Shown one piece after another: positions 47,094 to 58,590 of a stretch of DNA of 64,000 bases. The stretch comes from Paulownia fortunei (lineage: Eukaryota > Streptophyta > Magnoliopsida > Lamiales > Paulowniaceae). Under the pieces are notes generated by a model. The model made no database searches and had not been told where the DNA came from. It saw nothing but the letters and a program-made list of their open reading frames with translations. Positions within the stretch are counted from its first letter, which is position 1; each line of letters begins with the position of its first letter. The stretch lies in NCBI GenBank assembly GCA_019321725.1, contig CM033114.1, positions 13,620,278 to 13,684,277 of the forward strand, read 5' to 3'. Position numbers and translations under genes: made by a program.

Positions 47094-48640
47094 ATTCTTG
47101 AAGAAGGAGTATCCACCGGATTAGCCTTGGTTTTGCATCATTTTTAGCGAAGAGGTACCTAATAGCAGCTTGATTGGTAAACACTATCACCTTGGTACCT
47201 ACGAGATAAGCACGAAATTTATCAAATACAAAAATAATGGCTAACAATTCTTTTTTAGTGGTATTGTAATTTAGTTAAGCATCGTCAAGTGTTTGACTTG
47301 CATAATAATGGCCCAGAAATTTTTTTCTTTTCTTTGCCTAACACTGCTCTAACCGCATAATCACTAGCATCACACATAAGTTCAAATGGTTGGGTCTAAT
47401 TTGGTACTACTATAATATGAGCTAAAATGAGAGCCTTCTTGATGTGATCAAAGACTTGTAAGCAATCAACATTAAAGTCAAATGGCTTATCTTTTTTCAA
47501 AAGGTTGCACAAAGGTTTTACAATTTTTGAAAAACCTTTATTGAATCTTCTATAAAACCCAGCATGTCCCAAAAAACTATGAATAGCTTTCACATTGATT
47601 GGTGGTGAAAGTTTTTCAATAGCAATAATTTTTGCTCGGTCTACCTCAAGTGCTTCAGAGGACACTCGATGACCTAAAACAATACCTTCTTTTACCATAA
47701 AATGACATTTTTCCCAATTTAAAACAAGGTTAGTCTCCTCACATCTCTGCAAAATAAGAGAAAGATTATGTAGATATATATCAAATGAGGAGCCAAATAC
47801 TGAAAAATCATCCATAAAAATTTCCATTATGTTCTCCACCATATCATGAAAAATTGCAATCATGCATCTTTGAAATGTGGCTGGGGCATTACATAATCCA
47901 AATAGCATTCTTCGAAAAGAAAAAGTACCATAAGGGCATGTGAATGTTGTTTTCTCTTAGTTTTCAGGTGCTATGATAATTTGATTATATCCCGAATAAC
48001 CATCAAGAAAATAATAGTATTGATACCCTGCAAGTCGGTTTAACATTTGATCAATAAATGGGAGGAAAATGGTCTTTACGAATAGCTCTGTTGAGTTTTC
48101 TATAGTCAATACATACTCGCCACCTGTGACCATCCTTGTTAGTATTAATTCAGTGTTATCATTTTGAATTATGGTCATGCAACCCTTTTTTGGAACTACT
48201 TGAACCAGACTTACCTAAGAACTATCAAAAATTGCATAAATAATTCCGACATTCAACCATTTCAAGACTTCATTTCTTACAACCTCTTTTATTACAGGAT
48301 TTAGTCTACGTTGATGTTCAACAAATGGTTTGTAAGATTCTTCCATTAAGATTTTATGCAAGATAATTAAAGGACTAATACTTTTTAAATTAGAAATTGA
48401 CCAACCAATAACAGATTGTGCTCTCTTAAAACACGAAGTAATTTCTCAATCTCTAAAGGAGATAGGAATGCTGAAATAATTACTGGATACGTGTTGTTAG
48501 CACCTTGAAATTCATACCGCAAATGCTCGAAAAGTGCTTTCAACTCCGGTGATATCATTTGTTCCTTGATTGTGGTATCTCCTATTGCTTCCTTGCATTT
48601 ATCCTTTTTCAACTCCATCTCTCCTACGTAATGCATTAAA
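47017..48640 (-). pseudogene. B2 reverse transcriptase and RNase H
   Basis: The frames 48636-48385 and 48178-47957 give the amino part, where the YRKLN block is lost by mutation and frameshift. The frame 47908-47396 (170 codons) holds MLFGLCNAPATFQRCM and FMDDFSVFG with the Asp pair at about 47807-47812. RNase H follows from the LCDASDYAV block (about 47370) to 47017 (ADHLSRL). Confidence 0.88.
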
Positions 48641-48786
48641 TCATCATTATCAATATCATGGTCGTTACCTTACATTATGGAATGAACAATACATTGCTTT
48701 AAAGGTTCGATAGGAATTTGTTTGAGGAAATGATCATGCAAGCAAGTTTCTAACATTTCAATCCTATTACAAGTATGCGGTTTCTC

Positions 48787-49480
48787 TTAAAACTTCAATG
48801 CACGATAAATGTTAAACATCACTTCATCCTTAGTAACTCTTAGAGTTATTTCACCGCGTTGCACATCAATCAAATCACGCCATGTAGCAAGGAATAGTCG
48901 ATCAAGAATTAAAGGAATTTCTTGGTTTTTCTCCATATCTAATACCACAAAATCTGCAGGAAATATTAATTTATCCACTTTTACCAATACATCTTCAACA
49001 ACTCCTCTTAGATAGGTAAGAGACCTATCCACCAATTGCAAGGTGATAGTTTCTATTTCCTAAAAATAGAAAGTGGCATCAAATTAATACTTGCTCCAAG
49101 ATCACATAATGCTTTATCAAAGAAAGATCCTCCTATGATACAAGGAATAGTAAAACTCCTTGGATCTTTCAATTTTTGAGAAAGCTTTTTCTATAGAATG
49201 ACATTGCACTCCTCTATAAGATTCATAGTTTCAAATTCCACCAATCGTCCTTTTCTTGATATCACATCTTTCATGAACTTGGCGTAGTTGGGCATTTGCT
49301 TAAGAGCATCTGCAAAAGGAATGTTGATATGAATTTTCTTGAAAATTTCCAAAAATTTTGCAAATTGTGAATCAATCTTTTTCTTTTGAAATCTTTGTGG
49401 AAAAGGAATAGGAACATTAAATTTAGGAGAAATTTCAAAGTTAGGAGTAAATTTTAGCTTCTCAGCTCCTGTTTGTTCAT
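48787..49480 (-). pseudogene. B2 protease
   Basis: The active-site block [14 protein letters not shown] is readable at about 49060-49100 (minus strand), followed by a stop and the frame 49041-48787 (GVVEDVLVKVDKLIFPADF and FLATWRDLIDVQRGE). The upstream part to 49480 has the K-FMKDV and SYAKFMK-type text of Athila proteases, with stops. Confidence 0.83.
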
Positions 49481-49484
49481 TTGA

Positions 49485-51004
49485 TTATATTTGTTCTTCC
49501 TTTGGTTGTTCCTCCATAGGATTTTCACTTGAAGTGCTTTCCATTGGCTTATTAACTTTTAAACTTTTCATTTCTAGCCCCTTGATTTTGGTTCCACTTA
49601 AAAATTGGATAGCTTTGCAATGCTCCCTAAGATTGATTTCTGTGTCACTTCGAAAGTTTCCATTATGTTTTTGAGAATTACTTTTAGTAGCAAGCTGTCC
49701 AATTTGAGTTTTCATTGATTTTATTTGAGATTCTAAACTTGCATCTAGCTGCCCCAATTGAGTCTCAATGTTGTTTATTTTCGCTTCATCCTTATTTAAT
49801 CGGGCTCTTGTCTCGCTAATGAAAGTGCTTAGCAAATCCTCCAATAATGCCTTTTTCTCACCCACTTGAGGGTTTGGATTTGGTGGATTGTTGTAACTCG
49901 GTGGGGGTTGAAGCACATTTCGATTATTGGCATAGGAAAAATTCTCATGATTTCTACGCCCCAGATGGTAGTGAGTAGGTAATTGATTTTTCTTGAAATT
50001 GAAATTATGATTATTGAAAAAGTTTACCTGCTCATTTCCTTTGGTTTCCACAAATGAAGTGCTACTAGATGCCATGGAATCTATTCCTTTAGAAGCTCAA
50101 TTAGATGTCCAAGCTGGAAATTGGTTAGAAAGAGTAGAAACATGTGCAGCTAATTGTATAAATGAATCTACCTCAAAAACTCTGACAACCTTTTTATTAG
50201 AAGATCTCTCAGAAGACCATTTATAGCTATTAGTATCCATCTCCTTAAGTAAAATATGGGCTTCGTCTATGGTCTTAGACATTAAAGTCCCACCTGCGGC
50301 AGCATCTATTATGGTTCGAGTTTGCCCATTCAAACCATTGTAGAAGTATTGTACCTGCTACCAATCCTCGTAACCATGTTGAGGACATCTTCTTAGAAAA
50401 TTCTTAAACCTCTCCCAAGCTTCATGTAATAGCTCAAAATCTTGTTAGTGGAATTGAGCTATCTCACTCTTGAGTTGAAGTGTTTGCTTGGTGGAAAGTA
50501 CTTAGCAAGAAATTTTTGTGTCAAGTCATTCTAACTCGGTATGCTACTTGGTGAAAAAGATTGTAACCATAGCCTAGCTTTATCCCAGAGTGAGAATGGA
50601 AATAAGCGAAGTCTAATGGCATCGTCGACCACTCCATTCATTTTGATGGTGTCACAAATCTCCAAAAATATGGCTAAATGTGCATTAGGATCCTCCAGTG
50701 CACTTCCTCCAAATTGATTTTGTTGCACCATGCTAATGAGAGCTAGTTTAAGCTCAAAATTGTTGGCATTGATCGGTTGTCGAACTATCCTAGAGTAGTT
50801 TTGGTTCATGGTTGGTTGAAAATAGTCCTGGATAACTCGTTGTGGTAGTAGTTGTTGCAATCGAATATTGGCATTCACACTAGCATTGTTGATGTTATCC
50901 GTCATGGCTTGATTGTCAAATATTTTTGTTGCTCTAGTAGATCGAAGAGTTCGCTCAATTTCTGGATCAAAATAACCCAAGTCAAGACTCCTAGCCTTAT
51001 ACAT
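49485..51004 (-). pseudogene. B2 gag
   Basis: Three frames in order: 51004-50531 (capsid; RLRLFPFSLWDKARLWLQS), 50333-50097 and 50075-49485 (asparagine/proline-rich, then coiled-coil-like KINNIETQLGQLDASLESQI, ending in AIQFLSGT). No CCHC knuckle is present, as is common in this Athila group. About 440 bases around 50340-50520 are in other frames. Confidence 0.87.
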
Positions 51005-51126
51005 ACAAATATGTATAATCCAATGTAAGGAAAGACAACATCAACATATGGAAACAAAGTAAAAACAATCTAAACTAAAATCAAAACTAAGTCATAACAA
51101 TATCAAGACAATTATGATAAAATAAT
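51005..51126 (-). other. B2 5' leader
   Basis: About 120 bases between primer site and gag, AT-rich, with nothing else visible. Confidence 0.55.
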
Positions 51127-51143
51127 CCCCAACGACGGTGCCA
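51127..51143 (-). other. B2 primer binding site, tRNA-Asp type
   Basis: The minus strand reads TGGCACCGTCGTTGGGG, the tRNA-Asp site with a few transitions, four bases from the LTR. Confidence 0.8.
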
Positions 51144-51147
51144 AAAA

Positions 51148-52892
51148 TGTATTTGTGAAATATTTTACAAACCGTAAGTGCATGGTGTTAAGTTTTAATA
51201 CAACGGTTGAGTATCGTATCCACAAGAATTATAATAAAAAATTGCATTAAGTATCATAGTTTAAATAGTCCTAATTTTATCTAAAAAATCGAATGATGAT
51301 TGGTAAACAAGGTAAAGTAAGATAACAAAATGTAAAGGTAATAGTGGAGTTCTTAGAAGCAATACAGCAAACACCTTATGAACAAGAAATTCTAGAGAAA
51401 TGACTCACCTAATTATCACCTATGTTCTTCCTTCCAAACATATCAATTAAAGTCAACAACACATGTAAGTTAAGAATTCTTAAGCTCATCAATTCCCTCT
51501 CTCGAGTGCCGAATTGACTATGAGTTCTAACATGAATTTCAATATCTTTATAAAAAACTCAAGAATAAAACTCTACAAAAGTTCAATGAATTCTTCTTAA
51601 AAACTTTAAAGGTTTCATAAGCTTCTCAACTCTATGATTCCTAGGTTGTATTACCCTTATGATCATGTATAATCTTTCCTCTCTCGAGTATTGAATTTCA
51701 TACATGAACAATCTCAATTAATGGCCAAATAATCAAGATGCAATACTAAATAAGATAACACAAATAAGATGAATAACTTAAACTAATATTGATTGGAATT
51801 CAAAACATAGGATCAAATATGGTTGCATCATCCTCTAGAAAGAAAAGTTTAGTTCATAATGGATGAATACAACTTCAAGTAATAAATAAGAAAGAACATA
51901 GAAATTATTCACCAATTTATGAAGTGAGAGGAATGGTTAAAGCTCTCATTGTCTCCAAGAGTAGCTTCCTCTTCCTCAATAATGGCTTTGTTCTCTCCAA
52001 GCCTCCCCTTCTTTTTGGTTTTAGAAAAATGAATGGCTTTTGTCTCTAAGAACCCCCTCCCCCCTTGGTTCAAACAATCTTCTCCTTTTAACTTATTTCA
52101 ATTATTTTTTCTCCAAAAAATTCCTGAAATTCCTCCTCTTTTCATGGCTTTTCCTCTATTTTCTCTCCACCAAATCTATTTTCTTAGCAAGTTATCCCCC
52201 AAGAGGTTCACAAAGTCTCTTTTAGAAGTTGGCTTTAATAGTTTTTGTCCAAAATTCGAGTCAAAAGATCACACTTTCAGAATTTTCAAGTCATTAGGCG
52301 CCTAGGTTCAGAAGAACAGAGCCTAGGCGCCATATATTCTATTTAAGCACTTTAGAGGGTGCCTAAGAACCCTATTTTAGCACCTAGGCACCTTGTATTC
52401 TATTTTGGTAGCCTCAGATGGTGCCTAGGCGCCGTTGCTGCTATTTTTCCCTCTTTCACTATAGTGCTTTTACACTATTTATCCTTTTACAACTGGGTTT
52501 TGACCTCTTTTTAAGATGAATTGACTTTTTATATCTTCTAATGAATTGACTCTTAAACTCAATTGTTCTCATAGAAATATACATAATTGGATTTTATGGT
52601 AAATATAAAAGTTATATATCTATATCTTGGATTTCTATTGATTTAAGAATCAAATCAAAATTATATTTGAGCAAAGAGTTATGATTGAAATACAAAAACT
52701 ATCATCAGTCACACCACAATTCAGATTCTTCAACATTTCAATCAAGTTTTTGGTTTCTTTGCATTCTCTTATTCTTTTGTCATTACCTACAAGATTTCAA
52801 ACTAAATGCATAAAAAATAACAAAAACACTTAAAAAAAAACTAAATATTAATCAAAAGGTATATGAATTGTTGGTATAAAACCAACTTATCA
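51148..52892 (-). repeat. B2 5' LTR (1,745 bp)
   Basis: It starts TGATAAGTTGG at 52892 and ends in CA at 51148. It contains an expanded CCTAGG palindrome region at 52295-52435. Confidence 0.92.
52295..52435. repeat. Expanded GC-rich CCTAGG palindrome region in B2 LTR
   Basis: GGCGCCTAGG ... CCTAGGCGCC (about 52297-52331), then GGTGCCTAAG, CACCTAGGCACC and GTGCCTAGGCGCC follow at roughly 55-60 base spacing. B1 has only one such hairpin, so the unit has been amplified or retained in tandem here. Confidence 0.75.
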
Positions 52893-54072
52893 ATAGGAAA
52901 GAAGCCATAGCATTGGAACTCCCCAGACAAAAAGAAATTTTTGAACTGAGTTAAAAAAACTTTTATTGGGATGATTTATACCTATTCAAATTTTGTCCTG
53001 ATCAAATCCTTTGGAGATGTGTGCATGACAATGAGATAGGTAATATTATTGAATTTTGTCATTCAGAAGCATGCGGTGGTCACTTTTCAGCAAAGAAAAT
53101 CGCTGTAAAGATCTTCTAATATGGATTTTATTGACCAACTCTTTTAAAAAACACTTATACTTTCTACAAAAATTGTAAAAATTATAGAAAATTAGGATCC
53201 ATTTCGATGCGAAACATGATGCCCACCCCATCTTAGTGATTAAAATCTTTGATTGTTGGGTTATTGATTTCATAGGACCATTTTCATTATTATTTGGTTT
53301 TATTTACATATTGGTTGCCATACATTATGCCTCAAAATAGATTAAGGTAATTCCCTGCCAAAACAATGATCACAAAATAGTGATAAATTTTTTGAAAGAA
53401 AATATTTTAAGTCGATTTGAAATTCCTCGATCTATTATCAGTGATGGGGGAAAATATTTTTGTAACAATTCTTTTAGAAATTTAATGAGGAAATATGGAA
53501 TCATATATAAAGTTACAACCTATTATCACCCTCAGACAAATAGGGTGATAAAATAAATTTTGAAAAAGACTTACCAATACACTTTGGGCATCTAGAATTA
53601 CTTTCAAAACATCATTAGGCATGCCTTTTTGTAGGATAGTTTGTGTAAAACCTTGTCATTTACATGTTGAACTTGAACATAAAACTTATTAGGCAATCAT
53701 AATGTTTAACCTCAACTTTGATAAAGTTTCAAAATTACGCAAATTACAAATCATGAACTTCAAGAATTGAGAAATGATGTATATGAGAATTCTAAAATTC
53801 ATAAAGCAAGATTCAAAGATTTTCATGATAATAAAATTTCAAGAGAAATATTTGAGGTTTGTTAAAAGGTTTTGTTTTATAATTCTTGATTGCATTTGTT
53901 TCTTGGAAAATTGAGATCAATGTGGAGTAGTTCTTTTGTTGTAAAAGAGGTATATCATTATGGGGTGATTGACATTGATAATCCTAGAAATGGTAATGTA
54001 TTTATAGTAAAAGGACAAAGACTCAAACTGTTTCTAGAGAATCAATTTTCACAAGATGATTTTTTTTTCTAA
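52893..54072 (+). pseudogene. A2 integrase
   Basis: It resumes after B2 with HWNS-type linker text matching A1 near 4860, an HHCC zinc region (CHSEACGGHFS), a core with DFIGPFSLLFGF and SDGGKYF, and the carboxy domain in the frame 53890-54072 (LRSMWSSSFVVKEVYHYG). Many stops. The linker and zinc region show that B2 inserted between RNase H and integrase. Confidence 0.85.
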
Positions 54073-54287
54073 CCCTTGTTATGATTAGTGTGTGTATATA
54101 CTTATTTTCTCTAATTTTATTTATTTTTTAGGCTTTCTTTCTTTTATTTTTTTCTTTTCCCGATTAAGTGGCGGACAATGGTTCTCCGTGGCTATTAAAG
54201 TTAGACTTATCAGTTTACCAAACAACTAAAATCTCTGTACAAAGTTTTTCTCTTTTTTTCATTATTTTTTTTCTTTTTCTTTTCAAA

Positions 54288-55070
54288 ATGGATGCCATTC
54301 TTCTAACTCTCAAGAAGCAATTTTGTTTTCTTCCTAAAAATACAATTTTAAAAATTTATAAAACCAAGATTGAAATATTAAGGATGCTTATATACAAGGG
54401 CATCCCAGGGGACATACAGTAGATAATTGAAGAAATGGTAAGAGTAGCAGGTGAGTTTTCATATGAATCTTCAAACTTACTAGAAATATGCTTGGTTTTG
54501 GTAAAAGCACATATAAAAATTAAAGGTAAAGAAAATACAAGTTTGTCACAAATATATTCGATGGACTTGCAACATAAAGTATCGTTCCTTTGGAATGATT
54601 TCAAAAAATTGAGAAGATAAAATTCAATTCATTACAGATGAACTAAGTAAGGAGTCTTTAAATGACATTATGTTGACTCTTGAGACGTATTCATGTGGAT
54701 TAATACATCGTGCAATTCTTGATTTATGGAATCACTTTCGGGATGAATATGAGCATTATAATCTTGAGAATCTGACATTAAAAGACCATGTTTACCAGTT
54801 TATATGAAAATTGGATGGGAAGCATATCCCCGACCTATAGAGAAAATATAATTCAATTTATTATGGATAGACTAAGTAAGAGTCTTTAGATGAATTATAT
54901 TGACTCTTGAGATGCATTCATGTGGATTAGTACATCGTGCAATTCTTATTTTATGGAATCACTTATGGGATGAATATGAGCGTTATAGTTTTAGGAATCT
55001 TACATTAAAAGACCCTATTTGCCAAAGAAAATTGGATAGGAAGCATATCCTCATCCTATAGAGGGCTTTA
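54288..55070 (+). pseudogene. Unrecognised passenger frame of family A (A2 copy, with tandem duplication)
   Basis: The ATG at 54288 gives MDAILLTLKKQF and KGIPGDIQ, homologous to A1 3389-2835. The first piece is open to 54422 (45 codons), followed by a stop. The cysteine cluster seen in A1 is lost here. The carboxy part is tandemly duplicated (54613-54840 and 54841-55062). Confidence 0.5.
54613..55062 (+). repeat. 228-bp tandem duplication in the A2 passenger frame
   Basis: Two copies start at GATAAAATTCAATTCATT and GAAAATATAATTCAATTT and each end around CCTATAG. A1 has only one copy. The copies have diverged at many positions. Confidence 0.87.
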
Positions 55071-55292
55071 AGCTATTACAAGACATAAAACCAAAGAAAA
55101 ATGTGAGCCACAATCACAACAACATGTACATTCATGTGTAAGTAGATAGTTTTTGAATTTTGTGTTCTTATTTTCAACCTTTCTAACAAAAGAAAAAGAC
55201 ATGCAATAAATCCATTCCTATTCACATCTCAATAAATAGCATCGTATTACTCTATTTTTGTACAACTTATTTCAATAACAATAATAATAATA

Positions 55293-55936
55293 ATGGAAGT
55301 CTCTTCTACTCACAAATTCAACTGTATTTGTGCCTTTTGTGGATCTAATCTAGGAAAAAATGGTGAGTTTATAGGGCAACTGATAACTTTGGTAGAACAT
55401 TGGTAGAAAGAAAAATTCATTTAGTGTATGAGGGAGGCAGTCTGGAGAGTGTTGCTACTTTTGCTCTTATATGAGGAGTCAAAGTTTTAGGAGTTATCCC
55501 AAAATCTTTAACAGTATAGATTATCACAGGTATGACCATCGGAAATGAGCTAAAAGTGTCACATATTCAGGACAAAATGCATAACATGTTAAACAATGCG
55601 GATGCATTCATCACTCTACTTGGTAGTTTTGGTACATTGGAGGAGTTATTGCAAGTTATTTCTTGGGCATAACTTAACATTCATCAGAAACTTGTAGTTA
55701 TTCTTAATATTAATGGTTTCTATGATGGTTTGCTATCTTTCGTAGATCATGTTGTGGAAAAATATTTTATTTCATCATCTGTGAGAAGAATCCTCATTTA
55801 TACTCCAATACTTGACCAATTGATTGATCAACTTCTAGCATATGTGCCAGAACTTGATCCAGCCTTGACCTGTATGGATTGGTCCAATAGGGACAGTGGT
55901 AAAAAATGCAAAATTATTTTGACTCTCAACTTGTGA
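55293..55936 (+). pseudogene. LOG-like: LOG cytokinin riboside 5'-monophosphate phosphoribohydrolase, captured copy in A2
   Basis: The ATG at 55293 starts MEVSSTHKFN, then CAFCGSNLGKNGE and LVYEGGSLE, aligned with the A1 copy through to VPELDP and a stop at 55934. The first ATG context is intact here, which supports the start. Stops (TAG in the GRTL-equivalent region near 55405, TGA near 55470, TAA near 55670) and changed motifs (YGGGS to YEGGS; PGGFGTLEE to LGSFGTLEE) make it a dead copy. It is intronless and in the same position as in A1. The frame 55730-55936 keeps the carboxy third. Confidence 0.9.
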
Positions 55937-56127
55937 AATTTATCCTTAATGGTTTCAACTAATAGTGTGTGCTTTGTGTTGTTTCAACTTCATTTTTTTT
56001 CAATTAGTCATATTTATGGTAATATCTTCTAAACTCTACTTTTTTTTATCTATTTCCGACATTGGGGACAATGTATCAATGAGGTTGGGGGAAGGGATAG
56101 TTGATATCAGGTCTTGTGTGTTCAATG
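55937..56127 (+). other. A2 3' non-coding remnant with hairpin and purine run
   Basis: Homologous to A1 1918-1745. It contains ATTGGGGACAAT at 56061-56072 (hairpin GACATTG..CAATGTA at 56058-56075), then GGTTGGGGGAAGGGA (56085-56099). The A2 sequence stops at about 56127, in a TGTG shared with A3. Confidence 0.7.
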
Positions 56128-56132
56128 TGTGA

Positions 56133-56375
56133 TATTTTATACTGTTAAAAGTTTTAGGATAACTCCTAAAACTTCGACTCATCCTATATGAGCAAAAGTA
56201 CCAACACTCCTTGTTAACCCTAGACTACCTCCCCCATACACTAAATGGATTTTTCTTTCTGCTAAAGTTCTGCAAAGGTTATTGGTTGCCCTATAAACTC
56301 ACCATTTTTTCCTAAATTAGTCCACAAAAGATACAAATACAGTTGAACTTGCGAGTGGAAGACCCTTCTATTTTC
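56133..56375 (-). pseudogene. LOG-like: LOG amino-terminal fragment in A3
   Basis: The minus strand matches A1 2350-2580 closely (shared text includes GGGGGAGG and the AGAAAGAAAAATCCATTTAGTG block covering the YGGGS loop). It ends at the A2 junction, so the PGG motif and carboxy two thirds are absent. It is convergent with the A2 LOG. Confidence 0.83.
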
Positions 56376-56584
56376 TTTTTTTTTTTTTGAAAGTAAGTTG
56401 TGCAAAAATAGAGTAAGTATGGTACTATTTATTGAGGTGTGAACAGAAAATGCGTTTATTGCACTTTTTTTTGTCAGAAAGGTTGAAAATAAGACACAAA
56501 GTTTGAAAAAAAATTAACTACTCACATGAATTTACTCGTAGTTGTGACTGTGGTTCACATTTTCATAATGGCTTAAACACGCTC

Positions 56585-57044
56585 TATGGATCGAGGATAT
56601 GCCTCCCATCTAATTTTCTTATTAACTGGCAAATAGGGTCTTTTAATGTCAAATTTGTAGGACTATAATGCTCATATTCATCCTGAAAGTGATTCCATAA
56701 GTCAAGAATTTCACATTATATTAATCCACATGAATGTAACTCTAGAGTTAATATAATGTATGTAAAGACTCCTTACTTAGTCTATTCATAAAAAAATAAA
56801 ATTTATCTTCTCAATTTTTAGAAACCATTCCTAAGAAACGATACTTTGTATTACAAGTTCATCGAGCACATTTGTGACAAACTTGTATTTTTTGCACCAC
56901 TTCATTTTTTTGAATAGTATTTTTACTAAAACCAGGCATGTATCTAGTAAGCAAGTTTGAAAACTCATATGGAAACTCACCTGCTACTCTTATATTTACT
57001 TCAATTATCCATCACTTCTTGAGAGTTAGAAGAATGTCATCCAT
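56585..57044 (-). pseudogene. Unrecognised passenger frame of family A (A3 copy)
   Basis: The ATG at 57044 gives MDDILLTLKK and then a deletion of about 100 bases relative to A1. The remainder aligns through the C-x-rich and KL-FIMD-type regions to about 56585, with many stops. Confidence 0.48.
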
Positions 57045-57172
57045 TTTGAAAAGAACATGAAAAGAGAATGAGAAAAATAGAGAAATTTTGTACAGAGATT
57101 TTAGTTGTTTGGAAAACTAATAAGTCCAACTTCAATAGCCACAGAGTACCGTTATCCACCACTTAATCGAGA

Positions 57173-57365
57173 AGGATCTTAATTTTTGATAATTTTTATA
57201 ATTTTTGCAGAAAGTGAAAATGTCTTTGAAAAGAGTGTGTCAACAAAAGTCACACTACAAGATCGTTGTAGTGGTTTTCTTTGTGGAAAGTGAATACCAT
57301 GTGCTCTTGCATGACAAGATTTAAAAAAAATACTACCTACCATATTGTTAGCATGCATTTTCAAT
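57173..57365 (-). pseudogene. A3 integrase zinc-region remnant
   Basis: It matches A1 about 4545-4740 (FC-KL-KL-type text; the plus strand reads CTTTGAAAAGAGTGTGTCAACAAAAGTCACACTACAAGAT in two overlapping blocks). The catalytic core that should follow is absent. Confidence 0.7.
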
Positions 57366-58590
57366 TAGGACAAAATAAAATGAAAAAAGTAGAAAAAAAT
57401 GGATGAAAAAAAAGAGAATGTAAATCCACGATTATGGGCCCTCATAGTCTTCTTTTCCATCTGTTAGGTTGCCTCCCAACAAGCACTTAGTTTAATGTTC
57501 TCAACCAGACATTGCCTCTTTTATCACTCATCAACAAATGCTACCAAAGTCACCATCTATCTAATCACCATCATATAATTTCAAAGCACCCAATAAGTTT
57601 ATCCGTTTGTACTTGACTGAGGTTTTTAGCAATGCTGACTAGTGGTATTTTTTTCTCATCCATATAGACATATTTAAGATGGTTTGGGATTGGTTTAAAC
57701 CCCATTGTAGGTGTATCATTTTCCACTTCCTCCAACATTTGCACATCCAACTTATTTTCTTTCAAACCCTACATAAGAAGATATTTTTCTAAAGTAACCT
57801 CTACTCCATCCTTGCTAATGAACTTAAGCATTTATTGTGACTTGGGATCAATAATGTCAACTACAGAAACAACATTCACATTAGTAGGATATCTCATGGC
57901 TTCAAAAATATTATATTTTATAACCTTGCCATCAAACTCTATTGTAAAAGTGCTATCATGAACATCAATCTTAGCTTAGGCTGTTTTCATGAATGGTCTT
58001 CCCAAAAGAATGCATGTAGGATTAGGGTACGTGTCATCTTCTATCTCAAGAACATAAAAATTAGTGGAGAAAACTAATTCATTCACTTGCACAAGAACAT
58101 CTTCCACAACCCCTATTGGATATACTTTAAATCTATCAACCAAATGTATGATAACACCAGTTTTTTTTAAAAGTTTTAGATTTAAAGAATCATAAATAGA
58201 ATATGGGATAACATTAATTGATGCTCCCAAATCTCACATGTATCTTTCAAATATGGTCTTACTAATAGTACAAGGGATGCTATAAATGCCCGAATTCTTA
58301 CACTTTAGAGGGAGTTTTCTTTTAAAAATGGCTGAAACATTCTTCCCCACACATACTTTTTCATCCCCCCTCAACTTCCATTTATTAGTGCATAGCTCTT
58401 TGTTAAAACTTAGCATATTGAGGCATCTGCTTGATTGCATCAAGAAGAGGGATGTTTATCTCCACTTTTCAAAAAGTCTCAAGGATCTCCTTTTCTTGTT
58501 CATTTTTCTTAGAATTTGCTAACCTGCTAGGAAAAGGTGGAGGTGTTACATAAGTATGAGAGAGAGGTTTAAGAGTGGTTACCGACTTTG
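57366..58590 (-). pseudogene. Protease segment of another Athila family (E) inside A3
   Basis: The minus-strand protease frame 58230-57976 reads MGASINVIPYSIYDSLNL and VVEDVLVQVNELVF, clearly Athila but different from the A and B proteases; the catalytic Asp codon precedes it and is altered. A linker (57765-57571) follows, and then the post-pol block with GTTGCCTCCC on the plus strand near 57467, so this segment has itself lost reverse transcriptase to integrase. The junction back to family A gag is at about 58590. Confidence 0.72.

Larger units (their letters stand above)
44257..52892 (-). mobile_element. B2: family B Athila-like gypsy element with full pol, inserted in A2
   Basis: 5' LTR 52892-51148, primer site, gag, protease, reverse transcriptase, RNase H, integrase, 3' non-coding region, polypurine tract and a 63-base 3' LTR remnant (44319-44257) lie in order on the minus strand. 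It is the only family B copy here with a recognisable pol. On the left, about 1.7 kb of A2 pol and most of the 3' LTR are missing together. Confidence 0.9.
31600..56127 (+). mobile_element. A2: family A gypsy element with LOG, interrupted by C2 and B2
   Basis: Plus-strand order: 5' LTR (start eroded, to 32945), primer site, gag split by C2, protease remnant, B2 insertion, integrase, passenger frame, LOG, hairpin and purine run, ending at 56127, where it is joined to A3 in the opposite orientation. Reverse transcriptase and RNase H are missing at the B2 site, and the 3' LTR is missing at the A3 junction. Confidence 0.87.

Noticed and set aside
52295..52435. CCTAGG repeats as a CRISPR-like array
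   Set aside because: The units are few and self-complementary, with irregular spacers, in a plant LTR.
56058..56100. Hairpin plus purine run as an intrinsic bacterial-type terminator
   Set aside because: The sequence is plant nuclear retrotransposon DNA, and the run is purine-rich, not a U tract.
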